Shown here piece by piece: positions 28,384-36,094 of a DNA stretch of 53,152 nucleotides. The notes beneath the pieces were generated by a model, which did not search any database, was not told the origin of the DNA, and saw only the letters and a list, made by a program, of their open reading frames with translations. Origin of the DNA: Ascidiaceihabitans sp. (GTDB lineage: Bacteria; Pseudomonadota; Alphaproteobacteria; Rhodobacterales; Rhodobacteraceae); contig JAQXDI010000013.1 of the NCBI GenBank assembly GCA_029251465.1, forward strand, positions 1 through 53,152. Direction: 5' to 3'. The translations under genes were made by a program, and so were the position numbers. How positions within the stretch are numbered: the first letter of the stretch is position 1; every line of letters begins with the position of its first letter.

Positions 28384-29280
28384 TTAGGCCGTGGCCAACA
28401 GGCCTTTTTCTTTTGCCAATTCGCGCATCCGCTGCTGCAGTTTTTCAAATGCACGCACTTCGATTTGACGAATACGTTCGCGGCTGACGTCGTATTGGCC
28501 GCTTAGATCCTCAAGCGTGATCGACTCGTCGCTAAGACGGCGTTGGGTCAGGATGTCTTTTTCGCGATCACTCAACACGTCCATTGCCTCGGCTAACATC
28601 TCGCGGCGGACCGACAATTCGTCGTTTGCCTCATAGTCACCCGCTTGGTCAGCACTTTCGTCCTCGAGCCAGTCCTGCCATTGCATCGTGCCTTCGCCCT
28701 CAGACCCGACTGTGGCGTTCAAAGACGCGTCACCCCCGCTCATCCGGCGGTTCATGCTAATGACTTCGGCCTCGGTCACGCCCAGATCTGTCGCGATCCG
28801 TTTGACGTTTTCGGGGCGCAAATCGCCATCTTCCAGCGCGCCGATCTTGGATTTGGCTTTGCGCAGGTTAAAGAACAGTTTTTTCTGAGCAGACGTTGTG
28901 CCCAATTTGACCAACGACCACGAGCGCAGAACGTATTCCTGAATGCTCGCGCGGATCCACCACATCGCATACGTCGACAGGCGGAACCCTTTTTCCGGAT
29001 CAAAGCGTTTGACCGCTTGCATCAGGCCCACGTTGGCCTCCGAAATCACCTCGGCTTGGGGCAGTCCATAGCCGCGATAGCCCATGGCGATTTTCGCCGC
29101 CAAACGCAGGTGCGACGTGACCAATTTATGGGCCGCGACGGTGTCTTCTTTTTCGACCCACGCTTTGGCGGCCATATATTCTTCTTCAGGTTCCAGCAGC
29201 GGAAACTTGCGGATTTCCTGCATATAGCGGTTTAGGCCGCCTTCTGGCGTTGGTGCTGGAAGATTTGCATAATTTGCCAT
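28384..29280 (-). CDS. rpoH: RNA polymerase sigma factor RpoH (sigma-32)
   Basis: Heat-shock sigma factor. The 298-residue product contains region 2 (HKLVTSHLRLAAKIAMGYRGYG; STYAMWWIRASIQEYVL), the RpoH-specific box QKKLFFNLR (132-140), and the region 4 helix-turn-helix (ITLEDLSGQYDVSRERIRQIE). ATG 29280 is chosen because GGAGGG lies seven bases upstream; the longer frame from 29328 has no ribosome site. The 5' UTR carries two adjacent hairpins. Roseobacters often have more than one RpoH; only one is in this window. Confidence 0.95.
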   Translation of the reverse strand: MANYANLPAPTPEGGLNRYMQEIRKFPLLEPEEEYMAAKAWVEKEDTVAAHKLVTSHLRLAAKIAMGYRGYGLPQAEVISEANVGLMQAVKRFDPEKGFRLSTYAMWWIRASIQEYVLRSWSLVKLGTTSAQKKLFFNLRKAKSKIGALEDGDLRPENVKRIATDLGVTEAEVISMNRRMSGGDASLNATVGSEGEGTMQWQDWLEDESADQAGDYEANDELSVRREMLAEAMDVLSDREKDILTQRRLSDESITLEDLSGQYDVSRERIRQIEVRAFEKLQQRMRELAKEKGLLATA

Positions 29281-29305
29281 GGTCTGTTCCCTCCGGTCTT
29301 TGTGT

Positions 29306-29343
29306 CTCGCGGTTGTCGCGAGGCCCACTTGATGTTTATGGGC
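29306..29343 (-). promoter_or_regulatory. Two adjacent hairpins in the rpoH 5' leader
   Basis: CTCGCG-GTTGT-CGCGAG (29306-29322) is a perfect stem-loop immediately followed by GCCCA-N11-TGGGC (29323-29343). They lie 26 to 63 bases upstream of the rpoH start, ahead of the ribosome site at about 29288-29293. Such leader structure could influence translation, as known for rpoH in enterobacteria, but thermosensing here is inference. Confidence 0.4.
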
Positions 29344-29520
29344 TTAACATTCGATATGGGTGGCGTTTTGAGCCGTTTCAAGAGGCGCGTTCGCCGATAC
29401 CTTCAATATTGCATGCAAATCGTTCAAAGCCATATCTGTGTCACGCGCCTCACGCATCTGTGCTGTAGGTGACAAACGGATATTAATGTTTTGTGAACAA
29501 ATCGTACAAATCGGGCGTTT

Positions 29521-30558
29521 TCATGCCTCTGCTGGCCGCTCAAGTGCGGTGATCAGATCCGCCATGTCTGCAGGCAACGGTGCTTCGAACCGCATCTTTT
29601 CACCGGAAATCGGATGAATAAAACCCAAAACGGCCGCGTGCAATGCTTGACGTTTAAAGCCATCCAAGGCTGCAAATCCTGCTTCGCTCAGGGATTTTTT
29701 CGGCAATTTGCGCTTGCCACCATACGTCGGATCACCGACCAAACCGTGCCCCGCGTGGGACATATGTACACGAATTTGGTGCGTGCGGCCAGTTTCCAGC
29801 CAACATTCCATCAGCGCCAAAACTTGCGGCTGACCGTAACGATCCACCGTGCGGGCGCGGGTGACGGCATGCCGCCCCCCTTGAAACAGCACGGCCTGAC
29901 GTTGGCGATCCGTTTTGTGACGGGCCAATTGTGTGGTCATCCGCAAGATGTTCGAGGATTCAAAGCTGGCCCCCCGAATACCGCGCAGGCGCGGGTCGTT
30001 GGCATCTGGCACACCGTAGACCAGCGCCTTGTAGTAGCGTTCGGTCAAGTGATCGGCGAATTGATCCGCCAGCCCGTGATGCGCTTTGTCCGATTTCGCG
30101 ACGACCAAAAGACCCGAGGTTTCCTTGTCGATGCGGTGCACAATGCCGGGGCGTTTCATGCCACCAACACCGGACAAACTATCGCCGCAATGGTGCAGCA
30201 ATGCGTTCACCAAGGTGCCAGACGGGCTGCCGGGCGCTGGATGCACAACCATGCCTGCGGGTTTGTTCACCACGATCAGATCATCATCTTCGTAGACGAC
30301 CTCTAGCGGGATATCTTCAGGCAAAATGTGGCTGTCTTCGGCCACAGGCACCGTGATCAACACGTCTGCACCTTCGGCGACTTTTGCCTTGGGGTTGGTG
30401 ACAACAACGCCGTCGACCGTCACGGCACCATCGGTGATCAATTTGCTCAGACGCGAGCGCGACAATGACGCGTCTACTGGCACATCGCGCGCAACCGCCT
30501 TATCAAGACGTGCGGGCGGAGCCTCATCAATACGAAAACGAACGGAAGTGGTGGACAT
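29521..30558 (-). CDS. RluA/RluD-family large-subunit rRNA pseudouridine synthase
   Basis: The 345-residue protein has an N-terminal S4 RNA-binding domain (about 17-70), then the pseudouridine synthase domain with VVNKPAGMVVHPAPG and catalytic D144 in HRIDKETSG. The composition and N-terminal S4 domain fit RluD (23S uridines 1911/1915/1917), though RluC-type specificity cannot be excluded. The start ATG (30558-30556) overlaps the ATG of the divergent small membrane gene in CATG; AGGAT upstream is the likely ribosome site. The extended frame to 30780 would cross that gene and is rejected. Confidence 0.93.
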   Translation of the reverse strand: MSTTSVRFRIDEAPPARLDKAVARDVPVDASLSRSRLSKLITDGAVTVDGVVVTNPKAKVAEGADVLITVPVAEDSHILPEDIPLEVVYEDDDLIVVNKPAGMVVHPAPGSPSGTLVNALLHHCGDSLSGVGGMKRPGIVHRIDKETSGLLVVAKSDKAHHGLADQFADHLTERYYKALVYGVPDANDPRLRGIRGASFESSNILRMTTQLARHKTDRQRQAVLFQGGRHAVTRARTVDRYGQPQVLALMECWLETGRTHQIRVHMSHAGHGLVGDPTYGGKRKLPKKSLSEAGFAALDGFKRQALHAAVLGFIHPISGEKMRFEAPLPADMADLITALERPAEA

Positions 30559-30859
30559 GACAGATCCTGTTGAGCCGGCGAACCTAAAGTTCTTGCGGCG
30601 GTTGGTAACCGTGTTGACGGCCACAATGTTGGTGGGCGTTGTAGTGGTGGTTGGCCTGCTTGTCACGCGACTGTCGAACAAAGGGCCGCGCTTGCCCGAA
30701 ATTGTCACGCTGCCGGACGGAAAAACCGCCACCGCGTTCACCCAAGGCGACGGCTGGTTTGCGATTGTGACAACGGACAATGAAATTCTGATTTACAATC
30801 GCATCGACGGGCAATTGCGCCAAACGGTGCAAATTTCGGATTCTACCCTTTCGAACTAG
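30557..30859 (+). CDS. DUF6476-like small membrane protein
   Basis: A 100-residue protein, MTDPVEPANLKFLRRLV, with one TM (about 18-42, TVLTATMLVGVVVVVGLLVTRL) and a small C-terminal domain (PRLPEIVTLPDGKTATAFTQGDGWFAIVTTDNEILIYN) that would face the periplasm. The family is, as far as I recall, a roseobacter/Rhodobacterales DUF found beside the RluD gene. Function unknown. Its ATG is shared in CATG with the divergent rluD-type gene, and its GGAAG/GGTGG ribosome site lies inside that gene's coding region. Confidence 0.8.
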   Translation: MTDPVEPANLKFLRRLVTVLTATMLVGVVVVVGLLVTRLSNKGPRLPEIVTLPDGKTATAFTQGDGWFAIVTTDNEILIYNRIDGQLRQTVQISDSTLSN

Positions 30860-30970
30860 TACAGACCTGCGGCTAAAATAGTGGTAAAAGGGCGCAGCAC
30901 TTGCGCCTAGTCTTGCAGATATTAAGAAAATCAATTTTTTGATCAATTTATTAACACCGGAGAATTTTCT

Positions 30971-32467
30971 GTGCGTATTTCCTTTTATTCGGGTTCAACA
31001 TTTCTTACCAGCTCTTGCCTTGCCGCGCTGCTGTTTACGGGCGCAAAACCTGCGTCGTCCCAAAACACAATTCCTGCGGATGCGGGTGCTACATGCGCTG
31101 TTTCGCAATCAGAATTTGAAGGATGGCACGCCGGCGGCACAAACGCCAATCCTGTGTTCGCAGCCCCTGACGGTTTCGGCGCGCAATTCACCGAACCTTG
31201 CCAGTTTTTCAAATGGGGCGCGCAGACATTCTTGTGGCTGACGTCCTCTGCCCAAGAAGATTATGTCTTTGATCAATCGGGGTTCTTCGATGTCGTGCAT
31301 GACGATCAGGGCACTGAAAAGATCGCAAAGGTCAAAGTCACGCCAAACGGCCAAGGCCACCCCAATATCTTTGCCCTGCGTGGGGTCAAATCCGACATCC
31401 GCGGTGGATCAGGTCAGGCTGGCGGCGGTGGTGCTTTGGTCAGTCAAAAGGGGTCGCTGACCTACTACGGCATGCATGTGAACGATGCCTATGTCGCATT
31501 TCGCCATGGCATGTCCGAGGATCCTGAGGCTTTCAATTTCACCGACGCCAAAAACACACAAGAATTCCAATTCCCCTCCACCGCCGAAGCTATCACCCAG
31601 ATCGTGAAATACGGCCGCGCCAGTGGCATCATTGACGGCGATGGATCGGTGGCGCAGTTGGCAGGCACGCTCGAGGTCAAAACCTCTTGGGTCAAAGCCG
31701 ATACCGTCGACAGAGACGCGTTCGTGATTGTCACAGCACAGGTGCCGAAATTCGATACATCTTTGGATACCGTTTGGGCCGCTGATGGGACAGAATCGAT
31801 CGAATTGGCGATGGTCGGCATGCACATTGCGGCCCCCGTGACCGGCCATCCTGAACTGGCTTGGATCACCTACGAACATCTGTCCAACACCCCGATCGGC
31901 GCGTATCTCTATACCGATACCTCGGGCGCGGCAGCGACGTATGACTACAACAGCGACGGGACGTGGACATTCGCAAAAAGCGGCGCATCCGGCCAAGGCA
32001 ACATGGTGCCAAACGCCAGCGTAAACGCGGCTGGCGACATTCAAGCAGCCGAGGGAAAAACCGTTTCTGCCCAAGATATCGTGCTGTTCAACCCGTGGGG
32101 GCTTGCGCCGATGACCGCCAATGATCTGGCCAACAACACCGATCTTGTGTCGCTGAACGCAAGCCTGATCGCCTTGCTGGGCGCTGATGAAAACGCGTGC
32201 GACAAGTATTTTCAAGTCGGCGGTATTTGGACGGACGGCACACTGCCAAAATATCAGGACTACGACATTGAGGTCGGCGGCCTGGATCTGGCCAATTCCA
32301 CGATGGAATCGTTTCACCAGTTTGGCGCACAAAAACCCGCCGACTTTACCCCAAGGAACTGTTTTGACTGCCACAGCGTGTCTGGCGACAATGCGTCAGC
32401 CCCCGAACACAATCTGGGTGTCAGCGTCAGCCACATCTTTCAGGGTATGAAACCCTACACCCCTTAA
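30971..32467 (+). CDS. Secreted protein with one C-terminal c-type heme motif, function unknown
   Basis: A 498-residue protein starting at GTG with CGGAGAA upstream. An N-terminal hydrophobic region (about 9-23) acts as a signal peptide, ending near KPASSQ. Cysteines at 42, ~77 and ~410 precede a single CxxCH (C464-F-D-C467-H468) near the end. A possible distal ligand is M493 (QGMKP) or H488. The body is rich in acidic residues and aromatic beta-like strands (e.g. YGMHVNDAYVAFRHGM, ELAWITYEHLSNTPIGAYLY). I recognise no named enzyme family; a secreted monoheme cytochrome or a large periplasmic protein with a heme-binding tail fits. A terminator follows. Confidence 0.75.
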   Translation: MRISFYSGSTFLTSSCLAALLFTGAKPASSQNTIPADAGATCAVSQSEFEGWHAGGTNANPVFAAPDGFGAQFTEPCQFFKWGAQTFLWLTSSAQEDYVFDQSGFFDVVHDDQGTEKIAKVKVTPNGQGHPNIFALRGVKSDIRGGSGQAGGGGALVSQKGSLTYYGMHVNDAYVAFRHGMSEDPEAFNFTDAKNTQEFQFPSTAEAITQIVKYGRASGIIDGDGSVAQLAGTLEVKTSWVKADTVDRDAFVIVTAQVPKFDTSLDTVWAADGTESIELAMVGMHIAAPVTGHPELAWITYEHLSNTPIGAYLYTDTSGAAATYDYNSDGTWTFAKSGASGQGNMVPNASVNAAGDIQAAEGKTVSAQDIVLFNPWGLAPMTANDLANNTDLVSLNASLIALLGADENACDKYFQVGGIWTDGTLPKYQDYDIEVGGLDLANSTMESFHQFGAQKPADFTPRNCFDCHSVSGDNASAPEHNLGVSVSHIFQGMKPYTP

Positions 32468-32474
32468 AACAAAC

Positions 32475-32510
32475 AAAGCCTCGGCACGTGAATGCCGGGG
32501 CTTTGGTTTT
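32475..32510 (+). terminator. Terminator after the CxxCH protein gene
   Basis: AAAGCC(T)CGGCA and TGCCG(G)GGCTTT form a stem around CGTGAA, followed by GGTTTT. It begins eight bases after the stop codon and also lies directly downstream of tRNA-His read on the other strand, so it may serve both. Confidence 0.85.
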
Positions 32511-32512
32511 AG

Positions 32513-32589
32513 TGGTACCACCTCCTGGTCTCGAACCAGGGACCTCCTGATCCACAATCAGGCGCTCTAACCAACTGAGCTAAGGCGGC
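32513..32589 (-). tRNA. tRNA-His (GTG anticodon)
   Basis: Full cloverleaf on the minus strand: acceptor GCCGCCT pairs with AGGTGGT, D-arm AGCTCAGTTGGTTAGAGC, anticodon arm CTGATTGTGGATCAG with GTG, T-arm CCTGGTTCGAGACCAGG, discriminator A73 and encoded CCA. The base at -1 is T, so the usual G-1 is not encoded, and A73 replaces the usual C73. This is the known alphaproteobacterial variant of tRNA-His. Confidence 0.97.
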
Positions 32590-32649
32590 ACTTCGTCGGG
32601 ATTTAACTGCCTCTTTCACCAAATGCAAGTGCATCAAAAGCGATAATTT

Positions 32650-33132
32650 TCAAAATCGATAGATCCATGTCTGCTCGACCAAATCGCAACCAAACGAATG
32701 GACGGGTTCAGATGCCGTTAGCGTCCAACCTGTCGCGGCATAAAGCGCGCAAGCAGCGCGGTGGCTTTCGTGGGTCCACAATTGCATTCCCGCATATCCG
32801 GTGTTTTCAGCAAACCCCATACACTGCGCAAGCAAGCGTTTGCCCAATCCCTGCCCACGCGCGTCAGGGGTCAACATGAACAGCCGCAGCTTTGCCGTGT
32901 CATCGTTCAAACGCACACAAAAGATCGATCCCAAGCGAACCCCATCCATTTCGGCAATCCAGCCACGTTCGCAAACCGGATCATGGTCACGATTGAACTC
33001 AGCCAAAATTGACGCGACAAGCGGGCCAAATGTGTCGTCGAACCCTTCGTCGCGCGCATAGTGCAGCCCGTGTTGTTCCACCAACCAATCGGTGTCATCG
33101 GGTCTAAAGTGTCGGATGTTCGCAGTACTCAT
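32650..33132 (-). CDS. GNAT family N-acetyltransferase
   Basis: A 160-residue single-domain acetyltransferase. The acetyl-CoA site RLFMLTPDARGQGLGKRLLAQCMGFAENTGY follows the Q/RxxGxG/A rule (RGQGLG), with the beta-bulge and C-terminal LWTHESHRAACALYAATGWTL typical of GNAT. The opening IRHFRPDDTDWLVEQHGLHYARDEGFD resembles MarR-fused GNAT domains, but here it stands alone. The acceptor substrate is unknown. Confidence 0.9.
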   Translation of the reverse strand: MSTANIRHFRPDDTDWLVEQHGLHYARDEGFDDTFGPLVASILAEFNRDHDPVCERGWIAEMDGVRLGSIFCVRLNDDTAKLRLFMLTPDARGQGLGKRLLAQCMGFAENTGYAGMQLWTHESHRAACALYAATGWTLTASEPVHSFGCDLVEQTWIYRF

Positions 33133-33209
33133 ACGCGCAGGATGCCCCAGCGTCGCTTGCGTTTCAACGGCTCAATCGCTACCCATCCTTATCAACAAAG
33201 GGGACCGCA

Positions 33210-33395
33210 ATGGGTATCAACAGCGAACGCGACATCGAAGCAAACATGCAAATCGGGCCAACCGATCAAGGCATGGTGCGCATCTTTATCGAATCCCTAG
33301 GCGTCGAAGTCCCGATGGATTTTGAACCTGAAGAAGCCGAAGAAATCGCTGAAGAAATCCTAGCTGCTGCGGCCGCAGCGCGCGTGGTCAAATAG
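33210..33395 (+). CDS. DUF6324-like small acidic protein
   Basis: A 61-residue protein, MGINSERDIEANMQIGPTDQGM, with a central beta segment (VRIFIESLGVEVPMDF) and an acidic helix EPEEAEEIAEEILAAAAAA. GGGGAC precedes the ATG. It matches, from memory, a small conserved Rhodobacterales DUF; function unknown. Confidence 0.8.
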   Translation: MGINSERDIEANMQIGPTDQGMVRIFIESLGVEVPMDFEPEEAEEIAEEILAAAAAARVVK

Positions 33396-33551
33396 TTCAT
33401 TTCGAACGTCATTGACGGGGAATCAGTCGCCTTGAATGCCTGCTTGGGTGGCGGCATCCAAGGCTCTGGTGGTGCAAAACGACCGGCACGCCGGTGCTAT
33501 GCATCACATAAACGCCTCAGCCTCCAAAATTATTCACCAAATTGTTCCGAA

Positions 33552-34007
33552 TCAAAAGCTGATCCCAGCCCCCGGGTCACGTAGTGCCTGCAATCGTCGC
33601 GCGGCGTGGGTCGCGAATTTCTGCACCATTACTTTGCGGCGCGCTGGCGCGATTTTGTCTGTGGGGGACATGCGAATGATTTCTGCGTCGTAAGCGTCCG
33701 CAATAATCAGGCCAGTTTCATCAGGCAACAAATCTACTGGAAACTCCGAATCAACGGCCCAAAAAAACCGATCACACCATTCCAGATAGCCTTGCCATTT
33801 GTTGTCGGTCTGGAAATCAGCGCGGCTGGATTTACATTCCACAACCCAAATTTCGCCTTTGGGTGTTAGGGCGATGACGTCAACACGCAGCCCGCGTGCA
33901 GGCACGAATTCTTCTATGGAAACAAGGCCTAAGCTGGACAAGTGACGCGCGACACCACGTGCCAGTTTTTGACCGGGGGCCAGGGTTTCAAGTGTGTTTA
34001 ATTCCAT
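33552..34007 (-). CDS. mmcB: MmcB-family DNA repair putative endonuclease
   Basis: A 151-residue protein with a PD-(D/E)xK-like core: VDVIALTPKGEIWVVECKSSRADFQTDNKWQGY (about 43-75), where D43, E57 and K59 are the plausible catalytic residues. It corresponds to the alphaproteobacterial MmcB (DUF1052) family, in Caulobacter tied to mitomycin-C damage repair. Start and end fit the family. It is divergent from the ArsR gene; the ArsR operators lie in the shared region. Confidence 0.88.
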   Translation of the reverse strand: MELNTLETLAPGQKLARGVARHLSSLGLVSIEEFVPARGLRVDVIALTPKGEIWVVECKSSRADFQTDNKWQGYLEWCDRFFWAVDSEFPVDLLPDETGLIIADAYDAEIIRMSPTDKIAPARRKVMVQKFATHAARRLQALRDPGAGISF

Positions 34008-34053
34008 TGGTCAAACATGAACAAAGGCAGAACAAAAATCAAGGACTTGAAGT

Positions 34054-34069
34054 GATACCAAAAGGTACC
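34054..34069. promoter_or_regulatory. ArsR operator, site 1
   Basis: GATACC-AAAA-GGTACC, an inverted repeat with five of six arm positions symmetric, lies 36 to 51 bases upstream of the arsR-type start. It repeats the motif of site 2 with a 26-base centre-to-centre spacing. Confidence 0.7.
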
Positions 34070-34079
34070 CCATAAAAGA

Positions 34080-34095
34080 GATACCAAAAAGTATC
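34080..34095. promoter_or_regulatory. ArsR operator, site 2
   Basis: GATAC-CAAAAA-GTATC, a perfect 5-base inverted repeat, ends nine bases before the ArsR-family ATG, so binding would block the ribosome region or start of transcription. Together with site 1 it fits autoregulation of the ArsR/SRPBCC operon and possible effects on mmcB. Confidence 0.75.
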
Positions 34096-34104
34096 GGATA
34101 TCAA

Positions 34105-34422
34105 ATGCCCCCAAACATCCAAACCGGATTTCGCGCACTGGCCGACCCCACGCGGCGCGACATTCTGCACCTGCTGGCGGGTGGCGAACAAACCATCGCC
34201 GGCCTTACAACCCACTTTGATATGACCCGCGCCGCCGTGAAAAAGCATCTGAACGTGCTCAGCGACGGCGGGCTTGTCACCACGCGCACACAAGGGCGCG
34301 AACGTTTGAACGCGCTTGATCCCAACGGGCTTGAACCCCTGCGCGACTGGATCGGTTTCTTCGAACAATTCTGGGATGAAAAACTGAGCAACCTTAAATC
34401 TGCAATCGAATCAAAGGACTGA
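34105..34422 (+). CDS. ArsR/SmtB-family transcriptional regulator
   Basis: A 105-residue winged-helix repressor: FRALADPTRRDILHLLAGGEQTIAGLTTHFDMTRAAVKKHLNVLSDGGLV is the classic ArsR core with the recognition helix at about 41-56. No metal-binding cysteine box (ELCVCDL) is present, so it is of the non-metal type usually paired with SRPBCC/AHSA1 genes. It starts next to two operator palindromes and is followed after five bases by its partner gene. Confidence 0.93.
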   Translation: MPPNIQTGFRALADPTRRDILHLLAGGEQTIAGLTTHFDMTRAAVKKHLNVLSDGGLVTTRTQGRERLNALDPNGLEPLRDWIGFFEQFWDEKLSNLKSAIESKD

Positions 34423-34427
34423 AGCCA

Positions 34428-34838
34428 ATGACCGACACAACAATCCGCAAATCTATCTTTGTCGCCGCTGATCCCGAAACCGTATGGGCGCATCTGACAG
34501 ACGCCAAACTGCTGGGCACGTGGTTTCATCCTGCCAAGGCCGATCTGGTTGAGGGTCAGGAATTCACCCTTGTCAGCGCAAAAGACGGTGAACGCATGTG
34601 CTATGGTTCCGTGCAAACCGCAACGCCGCACAGCCATATGAAATGGGCGTTCAGTGTTGGGCCGCTGAACGGGCGCATGACCGATGTGGACTGGCATTTG
34701 ACCCCCATTCAAGGCGGCACGCGCTTGACGCTGGAACACCACGGATTGCTCGATAGCGCCGAGGCCGTTGGGCTGCTTTATGCGCTCGACAAGGGGTGGC
34801 ACGGATTTTTGGGCGCGCTGTATTCCCAAGTGGCGTAA
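34428..34838 (+). CDS. SRPBCC / AHSA1-like domain protein
   Basis: A 136-residue START-like fold protein. The opening IRKSIFVAADPETVWAHLTDAKLLGTWFHPAKADLVEGQEFTL and later GGTRLTLEHHGLL are typical of the AHSA1/CalC (SRPBCC) family, which binds hydrophobic ligands or assists folding. Co-transcribed with the ArsR gene; in this arrangement the repressor commonly controls the SRPBCC gene. The ligand is unknown. Confidence 0.9.
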   Translation: MTDTTIRKSIFVAADPETVWAHLTDAKLLGTWFHPAKADLVEGQEFTLVSAKDGERMCYGSVQTATPHSHMKWAFSVGPLNGRMTDVDWHLTPIQGGTRLTLEHHGLLDSAEAVGLLYALDKGWHGFLGALYSQVA

Positions 34839-34860
34839 GATAAACAGCTGTTATTTATGA

Positions 34861-34888
34861 TGCCGCCCTTGCCCTAAGCGGGGCGGCA
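34861..34888. terminator. GC hairpin between the SRPBCC gene and the 6S RNA candidate
   Basis: TGCCGCCC pairs with GGGCGGCA across an 11-12 base loop. No T-run follows on either strand, so it may be a Rho-dependent or processing element rather than a full terminator. Confidence 0.5.
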
Positions 34889-34895
34889 CCATAAC

Positions 34896-35070
34896 TTGGA
34901 TGGGACGGGTTCTGCCCTTCTCGATCATTGGTTACGTTCCAGTGGCCTTAAGCATTTCCGAGGGAGCTGGCTCTGTCCTGGCCCTGGCCTAGTTACCTGG
35001 CACCCACCTGTACATACAGGTCCTCGGGAACACAGAACCAACCGGCTGCGGTGGTTCCCGTCACTCCTTC
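34896..35070 (+). ncRNA. ssrS: 6S RNA (SsrS) candidate
   Basis: No protein frame fits this 330-base gap. The sequence folds as a long interrupted rod: GACGGG (34904-34909) with CCCGTC (35057-35062), GGTTCTG with CAGAACC, and GTTCC with GGGAAC, leaving a central open region. On the 3' side of that bubble is a short hairpin ACCTGTA-CA-TACAGGT, matching the small central-bubble hairpin of 6S RNA. Alphaproteobacterial 6S RNA has the same block CACCCACCTG...CAGGTCCTCGGGAA, from memory. 6S RNA sequesters sigma-70 polymerase. Ends are approximate. Confidence 0.75.
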
Positions 35071-35169
35071 GCTGCATAGATGCACAGATGTCCTGCGTAA
35101 GCGCCAATTGCGTGCGCGCATGTGTCGTTTATCTATCGATCAACGCACCATTGATCAGGAGTTTTCCAC

Positions 35170-36081
35170 ATGTCCCTCAGGCCCACTCTCGAAACCCGCG
35201 CCGCCCAGCCGACAATGGAAGGCGCAGGCGTCAAATTACACCGCGCATTCGGTTTTCAAGACCCGTCAGAATTGGACCCGTTCTTGCTGTTCGATGATTT
35301 TCGCAACGAACACCCGCGCGATTTCGAAAAGGGTTTTCCGTGGCACCCCCACCGTGGGATTGAAACCATTACCTATGTTTTAGCAGGAACCGTTGATCAC
35401 GCAGATTCGCTGGGCAATGACGGCAGTTTGGGGGCCGGTGACGTGCAATGGATGACCGCCGGATCAGGAATTTTGCACCAAGAAATGCCGCATGGAAACG
35501 CACGCGGTCAGATGCATGGCTTTCAATTGTGGGGCAACCTGCCTCCCGCGCAAAAGATGACGGCACCGCGCTATCAAGACGTCACGGCCGCTGACATTCC
35601 CGAAGTCACGGACGACGACGGCGTGCACGTGCGCATCATCACCGGCGCGTTTTGGGGAAAAACCGGACCTGTCGACGGGATCGCGGCGGACCCGCAGTAT
35701 CTGGACATCTTGGTGCCCGCAGGCGTGAAAAAGACATTCCGTATCGACACTTATCGCCGCGCGTTCGCGTATGTGTTCGAAGGGGCCGGTGCGTTCGCCG
35801 ATGCCTCGGCACCCACGGGTGTCTTGTTGGAAAAAGAGGTCGGCGGCCAAGAGGTCAACATCCGCGACATGTCAGGGGATCGCACGCTGATCCGCTTTGG
35901 CACCGGCGACGAAGTCACCGTTCAGGCTGGCGAAAATGGGCTGCGGTTCTTGCTCATTTCGGGCGCGCCCATCGATGAGCCTGTCGCGTGGCACGGACCG
36001 ATTGTGATGAACACGCAGGCCGAGCTGCAACAGGCGATGCGCGATTTACAGAACGGGACGTTCATCAAACCTGCACATTAG
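35170..36081 (+). CDS. Pirin family protein
   Basis: Bicupin, iron-binding protein; bacterial pirins can act as quercetin dioxygenases or regulators. The 303-residue protein has the metal ligands in WHPHRG (H59, H61) and ILHQEM (H103, E105), with the TYVLAGTVDHADS cupin strand. The second cupin (about 180-290) ends FLLISGAPIDEPVAWHGPIVMNT, the pirin C-terminal signature. AGGAG precedes the ATG. It is transcribed after the 6S RNA candidate and converges with the TetR gene. Confidence 0.95.
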   Translation: MSLRPTLETRAAQPTMEGAGVKLHRAFGFQDPSELDPFLLFDDFRNEHPRDFEKGFPWHPHRGIETITYVLAGTVDHADSLGNDGSLGAGDVQWMTAGSGILHQEMPHGNARGQMHGFQLWGNLPPAQKMTAPRYQDVTAADIPEVTDDDGVHVRIITGAFWGKTGPVDGIAADPQYLDILVPAGVKKTFRIDTYRRAFAYVFEGAGAFADASAPTGVLLEKEVGGQEVNIRDMSGDRTLIRFGTGDEVTVQAGENGLRFLLISGAPIDEPVAWHGPIVMNTQAELQQAMRDLQNGTFIKPAH

Positions 36082-36094
36082 CGTTCTGAAATCG

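Noticed and set aside
30559-30780. N-terminal extension of the pseudouridine synthase frame
   Set aside because: It would cover the divergent membrane protein, has no conserved residues, and the ATG at 30558 with its own ribosome site fits the S4 domain start.
30930-30946. FNR-like site upstream of the CxxCH protein gene
   Set aside because: The ATCAA and TTGAT arms are in the wrong order for TTGAT-N4-ATCAA, and the TTGATCAA nearby has no spacer; probably A/T-rich promoter sequence.
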